DNA from: Streptomyces cellostaticus
GTDB lineage: Bacteria > Actinomycetota > Actinomycetes > Streptomycetales > Streptomycetaceae
Reading direction: 5' to 3'
Assembly: GCF_001513965.1 (NCBI RefSeq)
Contig: NZ_KQ948051.1
Span: 1 to 60,037, forward strand
Length of the DNA: 60,037 nucleotides
Position 1 is the first letter of the stretch. Every line of letters begins with the position of its first letter. Of the stretch, positions 16,039-25,962 are shown one piece after another. Position numbers and translations under genes: made by a program. The notes beneath the pieces were generated by a model, which worked only from the letters and a program-made list of their open reading frames with translations, was not told where the DNA came from and made no database searches.

Positions 16039-18024
16039 GTGACCACCCGCAGCATCACCGGCCGCCTGGGCGGGCTCGCCTTCGGCGGGGACTACAACCC
16101 CGAGCAGTGGGACGAGCCCGTCTGGAAGGAGGACGACGCGCTCATGCGCCGGGCCGGGGTCAACCTGGTCACCGTGGGCGTCTTCTCCTGGGCCATGCTC
16201 GAACCGGAGGAGGGGCGCTACGACTTCGCCTGGCTCGACGCCCACCTGGAGCGCCTGCACGCGAACGGCGTGGCCGTCGACCTCGCCACACCGACGGCCT
16301 CCCCGCCTCCCTGGTTCACCCTCGCCCACCCCGATGCCCTGCCGGTCACACCCGACGGCACCCGCCTCACCCACGGCAGCCGCGACACCTACTGCCTGGC
16401 CGCACCCGCCTACCGGAACGCGGCCCGCAGGATCGCCTCGGCCCTCGCCGAACGGTACGGCGACCACCCGGCCCTCGCGCTGTGGCACGTGCACAACGAG
16501 TACGCCACCCTCTGCTACTGCGAGCACGCGGCGGCGGCCTTCCGGGTGTGGCTGCGCGCCCGTCACGGCTCACTGGACGCCCTCAACGAGGCCTGGGGAA
16601 CGGCCTTCTGGAGCCAGCGCTACACGTCCTGGGAACAGGTGCTGCCGCCACGCGCGACGCAGTGGCACAAGAACCCGGGCCAGAGCCTGGACTTCCGCCG
16701 TTTCTGGTCCGACGAGACCGTCGCCGCCTACCGCGAGCAGCGCGATGCGATCCGCGCGCACAGCGACCGGCCGGTGACGACCAACCTGATGCTGCCCGGC
16801 TACCAGAACCTGGACCTGTGGGCCCTGGCCCGAGAACTCGACGTGGTCACTTCCGATCACTACCCGGGGTCGCCGGGTCTGGAGGCCGCCGCCGACGCCG
16901 CCTTCCACGCCGACCGCGCCCGCTCCCTGGGCGGCGGCCGCCCGTGGCTGCTGATGGAGCAGGGCACCAACACCGTCTACGCCGGCGACCGGGTGCTCGG
17001 CAAGGAGCCCGGGGAGATCCTGCGCCACACCCTCGGCCACATCGCGCGCGGTTCGGAGGGTGCCCTGTTCTTCCAGTGGCGGCAGTCACGGGCCGGTGCC
17101 GAGACATGGCACTCGGCGATGGTCCCGCACGCGGGCCCCGACAGCCGCATCTTCCGCGAGGTCACACAGACCGGCGAGGCGGTCGCCCGGCTCGGCGAAC
17201 TGGCGGATTCGACGGTCGACGCGTCCGTGGCCGTCCTGCACGACGCGGACGCCTGGTGGGCCTTGAGCGTCGACGGCCTACCCTCCGCCGGCCTCGGCTA
17301 CCACGGGGAGCTGAGCCGGGCGCACCGGGCGTTGTGGGACGCCGGCGTCACGGTCGACTTCGCCCATCCCGAACACGAGTTGAGCCGCTACACGCTCGTC
17401 GTCGCGCCGGCCCTGTTCCTCCTGTCCGACGCGGGCGCCGAGAACCTGCGCCGCTACGTCGCCGACGGCGGGACGCTCCTCGTCCAGCACGCGAACGGAT
17501 GCGTCGACGACCGCATGCACGCCCGGCTCGGCGGCTATCCCGCCGGGCCGCTGCGCGAGGCCCTGGGCATCCGTGTCGAGGAGCACCGCCCGCTGCGGAC
17601 GGATGAGCGGATCGCCCTGTCGGACGGCTCGTACGGCACCGTCTGGAGCGAGTCCCTGCGCACCGAGGGCGCCGAGACGCTCGCCGCTTACACCCACGGC
17701 ATGCTCACCGGCAGCCCGGCGCTGACCCGGCACCGCTTCGGAACCGGACAGGGGTGGTACGTCTCCACCCGCCTCGACGACGCCGACTACGGCGCTCTGG
17801 TCCGCCGACTGCTGCAGGAGGCCGGTGTCGAGCCGGAGTTGCCGGGTCTGCCGGCCGGCGTCGAAGCCGTCACCCGGCACGCCCCCAACGGCCGTCGCTG
17901 GCAGGTCCTGCTCAACCACCGTGCGGACGCCGTACCGCTGCCGGTGCCCGCTCACGACTTGCTCACCGGCACCACGGCCCACGAACTGCCCCCCGGTGGT
18001 TGCGCGGTGCTGCGCAGGCCATGA
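16039..18024 (+). CDS. GH42 beta-galactosidase, cytoplasmic
   Basis: A 661-residue protein from GTG 16039, preceded by GGAGGA. The GH42 barrel covers about 1-390, with acid/base E154 in WHVHNEYA and nucleophile E307 in LLMEQGTNTV; the trimerisation domain (about 395-600, with DASVAVLHDADAWWAL) and a short C-terminal beta domain follow. No signal peptide. It removes beta-linked galactose (or arabinopyranose) from imported oligosaccharides; galactose is the second residue of xyloglucan side chains. It is followed after 15 bases by GH36, so both belong to one transcript. A second GH42 gene in the window (25963-28079) is broken, so this is the working copy. Confidence 0.94.
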   Translation: MTTRSITGRLGGLAFGGDYNPEQWDEPVWKEDDALMRRAGVNLVTVGVFSWAMLEPEEGRYDFAWLDAHLERLHANGVAVDLATPTASPPPWFTLAHPDALPVTPDGTRLTHGSRDTYCLAAPAYRNAARRIASALAERYGDHPALALWHVHNEYATLCYCEHAAAAFRVWLRARHGSLDALNEAWGTAFWSQRYTSWEQVLPPRATQWHKNPGQSLDFRRFWSDETVAAYREQRDAIRAHSDRPVTTNLMLPGYQNLDLWALARELDVVTSDHYPGSPGLEAAADAAFHADRARSLGGGRPWLLMEQGTNTVYAGDRVLGKEPGEILRHTLGHIARGSEGALFFQWRQSRAGAETWHSAMVPHAGPDSRIFREVTQTGEAVARLGELADSTVDASVAVLHDADAWWALSVDGLPSAGLGYHGELSRAHRALWDAGVTVDFAHPEHELSRYTLVVAPALFLLSDAGAENLRRYVADGGTLLVQHANGCVDDRMHARLGGYPAGPLREALGIRVEEHRPLRTDERIALSDGSYGTVWSESLRTEGAETLAAYTHGMLTGSPALTRHRFGTGQGWYVSTRLDDADYGALVRRLLQEAGVEPELPGLPAGVEAVTRHAPNGRRWQVLLNHRADAVPLPVPAHDLLTGTTAHELPPGGCAVLRRP

Positions 18025-18039
18025 CTCCGAGAGGCCACC

Positions 18040-20187
18040 ATGACCGAGGAACAGCACACGATCCGCTGGGGGCATGACGCCCTTCGGCTCCAGATCACCC
18101 TCGACGGGGACGGCTGCCCCCGCCTGACGTACCTCGGGCCGCCCGCCGACGGTGACGCGAGCCCCGATGCCCTTCTGCCCCTGGTGGAGGTGACGGCAGC
18201 GGGGCACGGCCGCGGCTGGTCGGGCAACCGCCTCGTCGACACCACGATCGGCGGGCGTCTGCGCCACCGCTCCCACCACACGGCCCGCGAGGGTGACTGG
18301 CACACACTGACCGTCCAACTCCACGATCCCGGGACAGGGTTGGCCGCAGATATGATGTACCGGTCACCCGACGGTGTGCCCGTCGTGCGCGGCGAGGTGA
18401 CCCTGCGCAACGAAGGACGGGAGACACTGTCCCTGGAGTCGGTCAGCTCTCTCGTCGTGGGCTGCCTGACCGCGGAAGGTCCGGCGGCCATCGACGCCGC
18501 CGACCTGCTGTGGGCGGACAACGACTGGCTCGCGGAATGCCGGTGGCAGCGCCGTCCGATGCGCCTGACCTCGCCCGTCCTGAGCGGACGTGTGCACTTC
18601 GGCAATGGCAGAGGAGGCTTCGCCCTGACCGGGCAGGGCAGTTGGTCCAGCTGCGGACATCTGCCCATGGGTGGACTGACGGACCGTCACTTCGGCCGCA
18701 CCTGGGTGTGGCAGATCGAGCACAACGGCGGCTGGCGCTGGGAGTGCGGCGAGCGCCACGGCGCGGCGTACACCGCACTGTCCGGGCCGACCGACACGCA
18801 CCACGGCTGGCGGCACGCCCTGGCACCCGGGGCGGCCTTCAGCACCGTACCCGCCGCCCTGGCGTTCAGCGCCGACGGCGGCCCGGACGCCGCGTTCGCC
18901 GCGCTGACCCGCTACCGACGCGCCCTGCGCCGCCCGCATCCCGACCACAGGCGGCTGCCCGTCATCTTCAACGACTACATGAACTGCCTGATGGGAGACC
19001 CCACCACCGACAAGCTCCTGCCGTTGGTCGACGCGGCGGCCGAGGCCGGTGCCGAGTACTTCGTCATCGACGCCGGCTGGTACGACGACGGCGACGGCGG
19101 CTGGTGGACCACCGTCGGCGCCTGGGAACCGGCCGCCTCGCGCTTCCCCGGTGAGAGGGGCATCCACGAGGTGCTGGACCGGATCCGCGCACGCGGCATG
19201 GTCCCGGGGCTGTGGCTGGAGCCGGAAGTGGTCGGCGTGCACAGCCCCGTGGCCGGGATCCTGCCCGACGAGGCGTTCTTCCGCCGCGACGGGGTCCGTG
19301 TCGTGGAGGGCGGCCGGTACCACCTGGACCTCCGTCACCCCGCCGCACGTGCCCACGTGGACCAGGTGGTGGACCGCCTGGCCGGCACATGGGGCGTCGG
19401 CTACCTCAAGCTCGACCACAACATCGACCCCGGCTCCGGAACCAGCAACCGTCCCGGCGAGTCACCCGGTGCCGGACTGCTCGGCCACAACCGCGCCCAG
19501 CTCGACTGGCTCGACGGCATCCTCGACCGGCACCCCCACCTGGTGCTGGAGAACTGCTCCTCCGGCGGCATGCGGTGGGACCACGCCCTGCTGTCCCGGC
19601 TGCAGGTGCAGTCCACCAGCGACCAGCAGAACCTCCGGCTCTACGCGCCCATCGCGGCCTCGGCGCCCACCGCCGTCACCCCCGAACAGGGCGCCGTCTG
19701 GGCCTACCCGCAGGCGGAGGACTCCCTCGACGAAGTCGCGTTCACGATGGCCGGCGCTCTCCTGGGCCGTATCCACCTCTCCGGTCGGCTGCCCGAACTG
19801 CGGCCCGAGGCGCGCGCCCTCGTCCACGAGGCGGTGACGGTGTACAAGGCCGTCCGCGCCGACCTGGCACAGGCCGTGCCCTGCTGGCCCCTCGGCCTTC
19901 CCGCCTGGGACGACCCCTGGATCGCACTGGCCCTGCGCACCGGCGGCACCACCTACCTCACGGCCTGGCGCCGCCCCGGCACGGAGACCTCCGCGACTCT
20001 CCGCCTGTCGCACCTGCGCGGCTCACACGTCCGCGTGGACCTGCTCTACCCGTCCTCCAGCCAGGCCACCACCAGCTGGCACCCGGACACCGGCCAACTC
20101 GCCGTGACCCTGCCCACCGCGCCCTCCGCCGTGCTGCTCCGGCTCAGCCGCCTCAACGCGACCTCTCCGGACGAAACATCCGCCTGA
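18040..20187 (+). CDS. GH36 alpha-galactosidase
   Basis: A 715-residue cytoplasmic protein with the GH36 layout: N-terminal beta-supersandwich (about 1-300), barrel (about 305-640) and C-terminal beta-sheet domain. Nucleophile D459 is in YLKLDHNID and acid/base D528 in STSDQQN; VIDAGWYDDGDGGW near 343-357 is the characteristic substrate-binding stretch. It releases alpha-1,6-galactose from raffinose-type oligosaccharides or galactomannan/galactoglucomannan fragments. Because xyloglucan carries beta- rather than alpha-galactose, its presence suggests the locus handles a wider range of branched hemicelluloses. Starts 15 bases after GH42. Confidence 0.93.
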   Translation: MTEEQHTIRWGHDALRLQITLDGDGCPRLTYLGPPADGDASPDALLPLVEVTAAGHGRGWSGNRLVDTTIGGRLRHRSHHTAREGDWHTLTVQLHDPGTGLAADMMYRSPDGVPVVRGEVTLRNEGRETLSLESVSSLVVGCLTAEGPAAIDAADLLWADNDWLAECRWQRRPMRLTSPVLSGRVHFGNGRGGFALTGQGSWSSCGHLPMGGLTDRHFGRTWVWQIEHNGGWRWECGERHGAAYTALSGPTDTHHGWRHALAPGAAFSTVPAALAFSADGGPDAAFAALTRYRRALRRPHPDHRRLPVIFNDYMNCLMGDPTTDKLLPLVDAAAEAGAEYFVIDAGWYDDGDGGWWTTVGAWEPAASRFPGERGIHEVLDRIRARGMVPGLWLEPEVVGVHSPVAGILPDEAFFRRDGVRVVEGGRYHLDLRHPAARAHVDQVVDRLAGTWGVGYLKLDHNIDPGSGTSNRPGESPGAGLLGHNRAQLDWLDGILDRHPHLVLENCSSGGMRWDHALLSRLQVQSTSDQQNLRLYAPIAASAPTAVTPEQGAVWAYPQAEDSLDEVAFTMAGALLGRIHLSGRLPELRPEARALVHEAVTVYKAVRADLAQAVPCWPLGLPAWDDPWIALALRTGGTTYLTAWRRPGTETSATLRLSHLRGSHVRVDLLYPSSSQATTSWHPDTGQLAVTLPTAPSAVLLRLSRLNATSPDETSA

Positions 20188-20224
20188 GACACGCACAACC
20201 CGTATACCGAAAGGACCTGGTGGC

Positions 20225-21724
20225 TTGTCAGACACCGGCCCCGCCAACCCCGTGATCCCCGGTTTCCACCCCGACCCCAGCATCTGCCGGGTCGGCGACG
20301 ACTACTACCTCGCCTGCTCCAGCTTCGAGTACTTCCCCGGCGTACCCCTCTTCCACAGCCGTGACCTGGTGCACTGGACGCAGATCGGCAACGTCCTGGA
20401 CCGGCCGAGCCAGCTGCGTCTGGCGGCCGACGTGCCGTCCTCCGCCGGGATCTACGCCCCTACCCTGCGCCACCACGACGGACGCTTCTGGCTGATCGTC
20501 ACCAACGTGAGCGGGGGCGGCGGCAACCTGCTCGTCACCGCCACGGACCCGGCCGGACCGTGGTCGGATCCCATCTGGGCGCCGGGCGTGCCCGGCATCG
20601 ATCCCGACCTGGCCTGGGACGAGGACGGCACCTGCTGGTGCACCTTTGCCGGGGTCGGGCAGGTACGCATCGACCCGCACACCGGCGAGACGTACGGGCC
20701 ACCGCGGAAGTTGTGGTCCGGCGCGCCCGGTGACAAGGCTCCGGAGGCGCCACACCTGTACCGGATAGGCGACTACTGGTACCTGCTCATCGCCGTGGGG
20801 GGCACCGAGCGCGGCCACGGCGTGGCGATCGCCCGCGGTCTCACACCGAGCGGCCCGTTCGAGCCCTGCCCGGCCAACCCGATCCTCACCCACCGCAGCA
20901 CCGACCACCCCGTGCAGAACACCGGGCACGCCGACCTGGTCCAGGCGCCCGACGGCTCGTGGTGGATGGTGCTGCTCGGGGTACGGCCGGGCGGCGGCAC
21001 GCCTGGCTGGCACGTGCTCGGCCGGGAGACCTTCCTGGCACCCGTGACCTGGGTGGACGGCTGGCCGGTGGTCGGCGAGGTCGCCCTGGACCTGCCGGAA
21101 CTCCCGTGGCCTGTGGTCCCCGGACCCGTCGAGGAGCCGCGGGACGACTTCGACCTGAGCGAACTGCGCCCGTCGTGGATCTCCGTGCGGGACCGCCCGG
21201 CCGAGCACTGCACCACCAAGGAGCGCCCCGGATGGCTGACGCTCCGCGCGCGGGGCGTCGACCTCGACGAACCCGACGTCGTCTTCACCGGCCGGCGCCA
21301 GCAGCACCTGTCGTGCCGCGCGCGGACCCTGGTCGATCCCTCGGACGGAACCGGCGGCCTGGCCGTGCGGCTGGACGAGCGGCACCACTACGCGATCGAG
21401 GCGTCCGGCAGCGAAGTGCGGGTGATCGCGCGCGTCGGCTCCCTGCGCACGGTCGTGGCCGCACAGCCCGTACCCGACGGGCCGGTGGTCCTCGGCCTCA
21501 CGATCACCGACCCTCCGCCGCCACACGACGCCCGCACCGGCCCCGACGTCGTCTCCCTCGGCTTCGAGCAGCCCGACGGCACCTTCACCGTGCTCGCGAC
21601 CCTCGACGGCCGTTACCTGTCGACCGAGGTCGCCGGCGGCTTCACGGGCCGCGTCATCGGCATGTACGCCGCGGCCGGCACCGTCCACTTCGACTGGTTC
21701 GCATACGAGCCCCTCAGACCATGA
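20225..21724 (+). CDS. GH43 beta-xylosidase / alpha-L-arabinofuranosidase
   Basis: A 499-residue protein that starts with TTG 20225, chosen for the AAGGAC ribosome site eight bases upstream; MSDTGPANPVIPGFHPDPS then begins exactly like GH43 subfamily 11 proteins. Catalytic residues: base D17 (FHPDPSI), pKa modulator D126 or D128 (GIDPDLAW), acid E174 (KAPEAPHLY). The five-bladed propeller takes about 1-310 and a beta-sandwich (GH43 C2-like, about 320-499) closes the active site. No signal peptide, so it trims imported xylo- or arabino-oligosaccharides. It lies 37 bases after GH36 and before the secreted GH5. Confidence 0.92.
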   Translation: MSDTGPANPVIPGFHPDPSICRVGDDYYLACSSFEYFPGVPLFHSRDLVHWTQIGNVLDRPSQLRLAADVPSSAGIYAPTLRHHDGRFWLIVTNVSGGGGNLLVTATDPAGPWSDPIWAPGVPGIDPDLAWDEDGTCWCTFAGVGQVRIDPHTGETYGPPRKLWSGAPGDKAPEAPHLYRIGDYWYLLIAVGGTERGHGVAIARGLTPSGPFEPCPANPILTHRSTDHPVQNTGHADLVQAPDGSWWMVLLGVRPGGGTPGWHVLGRETFLAPVTWVDGWPVVGEVALDLPELPWPVVPGPVEEPRDDFDLSELRPSWISVRDRPAEHCTTKERPGWLTLRARGVDLDEPDVVFTGRRQQHLSCRARTLVDPSDGTGGLAVRLDERHHYAIEASGSEVRVIARVGSLRTVVAAQPVPDGPVVLGLTITDPPPPHDARTGPDVVSLGFEQPDGTFTVLATLDGRYLSTEVAGGFTGRVIGMYAAAGTVHFDWFAYEPLRP

Positions 21725-21782
21725 CCACCGATCCGACCACCCACAACGCGACAACCCGACAACCGAGCGAAAGGAACAACAG

Positions 21783-23537
21783 GTGAAGGACATACGGCAC
21801 CCCGCACACCACCGCAGCCGCGGCCCCGGGCGCCTGGCCGCCCTGCTGCTGACGCTGCTCGTCATCGTGGGCCTGACCAGCGGCACCACGATGGCGGCGA
21901 CCGACGGCCCGGCGCACCCGGCGCGGACCCAGGTCAGGGTTCCGGCCTCCGCCAAGGACGCCGTGGCGGCCATGCAGCCCGGCTGGAACCTGGGCAACAC
22001 GCTGGACGCCATCCCGGACGAGACCTCCTGGGGCAACCCCGCGGTCACCAAGTCCCTGTTCGACACCCTCCGCGCGCAGGGCTTCCGCAGCGTCCGCATC
22101 CCGGTGACCTGGACCGACCACCAGTCCACCACCGCGCCCTACACCATCGACGCCACGTACATGAACCGCGTCAAGCAGGTGGTCGACTGGGCGCTGGCCG
22201 ACGGCCTGTACGTCGTGATCAACGTCCACCACGACTCGTGGCAGTGGATCGCTGACATGACGACCAACCACGACAAGGTGCTCGCCCGCTTCGACGCCTC
22301 CTGGTCCCAGATCGCCGCCACGTTCCGGAACGAGCCGCGCACCCTGCTCTTCGAGAGCGTCAACGAGCCGCAGTTCAACAACGCCACGCCCGCGCAGAAG
22401 ACCCAGTTCCTGAACGAGCTGAACACCTCCTTCCACAAGGTCGTCCGCGCCACGGGCGGCGGGAACACCAACCGCCTGCTCGTCCTGCCCACGCAGGGCT
22501 GCACACCCGCCCAGAACCTCATGGACGACCTGTCCACCACGATCAGCGCACTGCACGACCGCAACCTCGTCGCCACCGTGCACTACTACAGCTGGTACCC
22601 GTTCAGCGTGAACGTCGCGGGCGGCACCCGGTACGACGCCTCCGCCCAGAAGGACCTGACCGACGCCTTCGCCCGGATGCACGACACGTTCGTCGCCAAG
22701 GGCATCCCCGTCTACCTCGGCGAGTACGGCACGCTGAGCTGGCCCGACTACAACCATCCCGACCCCATCGAGCGGGGTGAGGGACTGAAGTACCTGGAGC
22801 AGCTCGGACACCAGGCGCGGGTCGCCGGGGTCACCACCGCCCTGTGGGACCCCTTCTCCTACCTGAACCGCTCCACCCTCAAGTGGCGTGACCCCGCCCT
22901 GTTCGCCTGGATCAAGTCGAGCTGGACCACGCGCTCGGGTACCGCCTCCTCCGACCAGGTCTTCGTGGCGAAGTCGACCCCGATCACGGCCCAGTCACTC
23001 ACCCTGAACCCGAACGGCACCACCTTCCGGGGCCTGTGGCAGGGCAGCAAGAAGCTGGTCGCGGGACGGGACTACACCGTGTCCGGCGACCGGCTCACCC
23101 TCACGGCCACCGCGCTGACCCGGCTGACCGGCAATCGTGCGTACGGCGTGAACGCGACGCTCCAGGCCCGGTTCTCCCGCGGGCTGCCCTGGAAGATCGA
23201 CGTCATCACCTACGACACCCCGGTGCTGTCGAGCACCACGGGCACGAGCAGCTCGTTCGCCCTTCCCACGCAGTACCGCGGTGACGTGCTGGCGACCATG
23301 GAGGCCACGTACGCCGACGGCAGCAACGCCGGTCCGGCCGACTGGACCCCGTACCAGCAGTTCAACCAGTCCTTCTCGCCCGACTACGCGGGCGGCAGGA
23401 TCACCCTGACGTCCGACTTCCTGAAGGCGCTGCACGACAACGCGCCGGTGACGCTGAAGTTCCACTTCTGGAGCGGCACCACCGTCACGTACCACGTGAC
23501 GAAGTCCGGAAGCTCGGTGACCGGCACGGCGTCCTGA
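21783..23537 (+). CDS. Secreted GH5 endoglucanase / xyloglucanase with X2 and CBM46 modules
   Basis: A 584-residue protein from GTG 21783 with a Sec signal peptide (hydrophobic 18-38, cleavage near TTMAATDG). The GH5 domain spans about 55-375: PGWNLGNTLDA is the subfamily-4 type opening, acid/base E195 is in VNEPQFNN and nucleophile E314 in YLGEYGT. The C-terminal part holds an Ig-like X2 module (about 385-480) and a CBM46 (about 490-584, ending TLKFHFWSGTTVTYHVTKSG). The GH5-X2-CBM46 arrangement is known from Bacillus Cel5 enzymes, which act on xyloglucan and mixed-linkage glucan, with CBM46 contributing to xyloglucan binding. It would be the outer, backbone-cutting enzyme of the locus. Last gene of the plus-strand run before a hairpin. 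Confidence 0.92.
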   Translation: MKDIRHPAHHRSRGPGRLAALLLTLLVIVGLTSGTTMAATDGPAHPARTQVRVPASAKDAVAAMQPGWNLGNTLDAIPDETSWGNPAVTKSLFDTLRAQGFRSVRIPVTWTDHQSTTAPYTIDATYMNRVKQVVDWALADGLYVVINVHHDSWQWIADMTTNHDKVLARFDASWSQIAATFRNEPRTLLFESVNEPQFNNATPAQKTQFLNELNTSFHKVVRATGGGNTNRLLVLPTQGCTPAQNLMDDLSTTISALHDRNLVATVHYYSWYPFSVNVAGGTRYDASAQKDLTDAFARMHDTFVAKGIPVYLGEYGTLSWPDYNHPDPIERGEGLKYLEQLGHQARVAGVTTALWDPFSYLNRSTLKWRDPALFAWIKSSWTTRSGTASSDQVFVAKSTPITAQSLTLNPNGTTFRGLWQGSKKLVAGRDYTVSGDRLTLTATALTRLTGNRAYGVNATLQARFSRGLPWKIDVITYDTPVLSSTTGTSSSFALPTQYRGDVLATMEATYADGSNAGPADWTPYQQFNQSFSPDYAGGRITLTSDFLKALHDNAPVTLKFHFWSGTTVTYHVTKSGSSVTGTAS

Positions 23538-23551
23538 CCGACCGGCCCTCC

Positions 23552-23588
23552 GCCCTGGTTGCTCGCCCCCGTGCTGGGTGACCAGGGC
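23552..23588 (+). terminator. Candidate terminator after GH5
   Basis: Inverted repeat GCCCTGGT (23552-23559) and ACCAGGGC (23581-23588), 8-base perfect arms with a 21-base loop, 15 bases after the GH5 stop. No U-tract follows, as is usual in Streptomyces. Confidence 0.45.
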
Positions 23589-23639
23589 ACTTCCCGCGTA
23601 ACGGCGCGGCCTCACGCCTCGCGGTGAAGACTGCGGTGG

Positions 23640-23750
23640 GGCGATCGGGAACGGGATACTCCTGGCCTTCAGCTGGTCCCGCTCCTCCTCGGAGAGCTGC
23701 GCCACCGACAGAACGCACTGGGGGCGCCGTCCGACCGTGTCGTCGATCAT
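23640..23750 (-). pseudogene. Possible remnant of a LacI-family regulator
   Basis: On the minus strand this segment reads MIDDTVGRRPQCVLSVAQ and LSEEERDQLKARSIPF, which resembles the ligand-domain stretch of LacI regulators (xGVLxVxxLSEEERxxLxxRGIPFVVVDP). No helix-turn-helix or rest of the domain is found. It lies between GH5 and GH29. A lost local regulator would fit, but the match is short. Confidence 0.4.
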
Positions 23751-23963
23751 CTCGTCCGTGTCATGGAGTGGATCTTTTCGATGTGGGCAGCTCCGTTCCA
23801 CTCCAGTCCATACATCCCATGTCGCTGCACACCATCAGGGTAACCTGTCGGCCAACTACGGCCGTTTCACCACAATATGTGTCCCAAGACTCGACAGAGA
23901 TGCCACCGGCGTTCGTTAATTCATCCAATGTCTCGGAAGATCGATCGAACAGGAGGATCCACG

Positions 23964-25895
23964 TTGCCGGAATCCACGTCACGCAGATCGGTACTCGCCG
24001 CCATGGCGGCCATGACGGTGGCCACCGCAGTCGGTTCCGTCGCGGTGGCGGCACCCGCGTACGCCGCGCCCGACGCGCCGCCGCCGCTGCCGCTGCCTGC
24101 CCTGCGGATCCCGAGGACCGACATGGGGATCGAGCAGCAGCCGGATTCCACGATCCAGTGGCTCCAGGACGCCAAGCTGGGCATGTTCATCCACTGGGGC
24201 GTGTACGCGGGCCCGGCCAAGGGCGAGTGGTGGATGCACAGCGCCCCGGTCACGCCGGCGGCCTACCGGAAATACGTCACCGACGCCACCGACGAGCAGT
24301 TCACCGCGGACGCCTACGACCCGGAGGCGTGGGCGCGGCTGGCCAAGGACTTCGGTGCAAGGTACGTGACGCTGACGACGCGCCACCACGACGGTTTCGC
24401 ACTGTGGCCGCTGAACCATCCCAACAGCTGGAACTCAGGGCAGGCGCCGCTGGACCGTGACTTCGTCAGGGACTACGTCGCAGCGGTGCGGGCGGCGGGT
24501 CTGAAGGTGGGCCTGTACTACTCGCCGATCGACTGGCGCTATCCCGGCTACTACGACGTCCGCGGCACCCACTGCGCGCCCAACCCCTGGAACTACACCA
24601 CCGATCCCGCGCACAAGGAGAACGCGCGGGTCATGAAGACCGAGGTGTACCAGTCGGTCAAGGAGCTGGTCACCCGGTACGGCCCGATCGACGACCTGTG
24701 GTGGGACGGCGGCTGGGTGGCGGAGCAGGGCAGCGACGCGGACGGCGCGTTCTTCTGGGAGCCCGGCCGGTACCGCGACCCCGCCAACGAGTGGCCGGTG
24801 GACGACGTCTACGGCGAGACGGACGGCGACGGCAGACCGCTGGGGCTGATGGGCATGGTGCGAAAGCACCAACCCGGGATCGTCGCCACCTCACGCTCGG
24901 GCTGGACGGGCGACTACGCCAGCGACGAGGGCCCTTCCGTCCCGAGCGGGGCGATCCGCACCGGCCTCGTCGAGAAGGTGTTCAGCGTCGGCAGCACCTG
25001 GGGCTACAACTCCGACGGCGCCGTGATGAGTTACGGCACCGCCATGGACATTCTCGTCAACTGCTGGGTGCGGAACATGACCGCGATGGTCAATGTCGGC
25101 CCGGACCGGCACGGTACGGTGTCCGACGCCCAGGCCGGGCTGCTGCGGCGGATCGGCACCTTCATGGCGTCCTGCGGCCGGTCGGTCTACGGGACCCGCG
25201 GCGGCCCGTGGAACCCGGTCGACGGCAAGTACGGCTTCACGTACAAGGACGACACCCTCTACGTGCACCTGCTGCCCGGCTACAGCGGAACCTCGTTCAC
25301 CACCCCGTCGCTCGGTGACGCCAGGATCGTGCGGGCCTTCAATGTGCGCACCGGTGCCGCCCTGGCGTACTCGGCCGGCGGCGACGGCCGGGTGACGATC
25401 ACCGGCATCGACCGCACCACCCAGCCCGAGGACAGCGTCGTCGGCGTCACGCTGGACCGGTCCGTGCAGCCGACCGACATCGCTGTCGGCCGGACGACGA
25501 CGGCCGACAGCGAGGAGTCCTCGAAGGGCAACACCGCCGCGAGGGCGGTCGACGGTTCCACCGCGACCCGGTGGTGCGCGAACGACGGCGGCACCGGCCA
25601 CTGGCTCAAGGTCGATCTCGGCTCGCCCCGCTCGCTGACGGGCACCCGCATCGCCTGGGAACTGGACGGGACCAACTACCGGTACACGATCGAGGGTTCC
25701 CTCGACAACCGCACGTGGAGCACGCTGGTCGACAGCACGGCCACCACCAGCACCCGTCAGGTCCAGGTCGCTCTGTTCCGCACTCGGGCACGGTACGTGC
25801 GTGTCACGGTCACCGGGTTGCCTTCCGGGGCATGGGCGTCCATACGCAACCTTGAGGTCTACGACCGGCCCTTCTCCACCGAGCTGGGATCGTAA
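23964..25895 (+). CDS. Secreted GH29 alpha-L-fucosidase with F5/8 type C (CBM32-like) domain
   Basis: A 643-residue protein. The start is TTG 23964, decided by a perfect AGGAGG seven bases before it; it yields a Tat leader (SRRSVLAAMAA, to about residue 35). The GH29 barrel covers about 60-390; the nucleophile is D248 in DDLWWDGGW, and KLGMFIHWGVY and the HH pair in TRHHDGFALW are family hallmarks. A beta domain follows, then a discoidin/CBM32-like domain at about 505-640 (VDGSTATRWC, WLKVDLGS, YRYTIEGSLDN, YVRVTVTG). It removes alpha-L-fucose, as on the fucosylated side chains of plant xyloglucan. It has its own upstream region, more than 400 bases from GH5, and ends at a strong hairpin. Confidence 0.94.
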   Translation: MPESTSRRSVLAAMAAMTVATAVGSVAVAAPAYAAPDAPPPLPLPALRIPRTDMGIEQQPDSTIQWLQDAKLGMFIHWGVYAGPAKGEWWMHSAPVTPAAYRKYVTDATDEQFTADAYDPEAWARLAKDFGARYVTLTTRHHDGFALWPLNHPNSWNSGQAPLDRDFVRDYVAAVRAAGLKVGLYYSPIDWRYPGYYDVRGTHCAPNPWNYTTDPAHKENARVMKTEVYQSVKELVTRYGPIDDLWWDGGWVAEQGSDADGAFFWEPGRYRDPANEWPVDDVYGETDGDGRPLGLMGMVRKHQPGIVATSRSGWTGDYASDEGPSVPSGAIRTGLVEKVFSVGSTWGYNSDGAVMSYGTAMDILVNCWVRNMTAMVNVGPDRHGTVSDAQAGLLRRIGTFMASCGRSVYGTRGGPWNPVDGKYGFTYKDDTLYVHLLPGYSGTSFTTPSLGDARIVRAFNVRTGAALAYSAGGDGRVTITGIDRTTQPEDSVVGVTLDRSVQPTDIAVGRTTTADSEESSKGNTAARAVDGSTATRWCANDGGTGHWLKVDLGSPRSLTGTRIAWELDGTNYRYTIEGSLDNRTWSTLVDSTATTSTRQVQVALFRTRARYVRVTVTGLPSGAWASIRNLEVYDRPFSTELGS

Positions 25896-25911
25896 GCGCC
25901 GGACACTCGGC

Positions 25912-25948
25912 ACCGGGGGCTTCGGCCACGCCGGCCGAAGCCCCCGGT
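25912..25948. terminator. Strong bidirectional terminator between GH29 and the broken GH42
   Basis: ACCGGGGGCTTCGGCC (25912-25927) pairs perfectly with GGCCGAAGCCCCCGGT (25933-25948), 16-base arms and a five-base loop. The convergent genes stop at 25895 and 25963, so the hairpin serves both. Confidence 0.9.
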
Positions 25949-25962
25949 TCCCGGGAAAACCC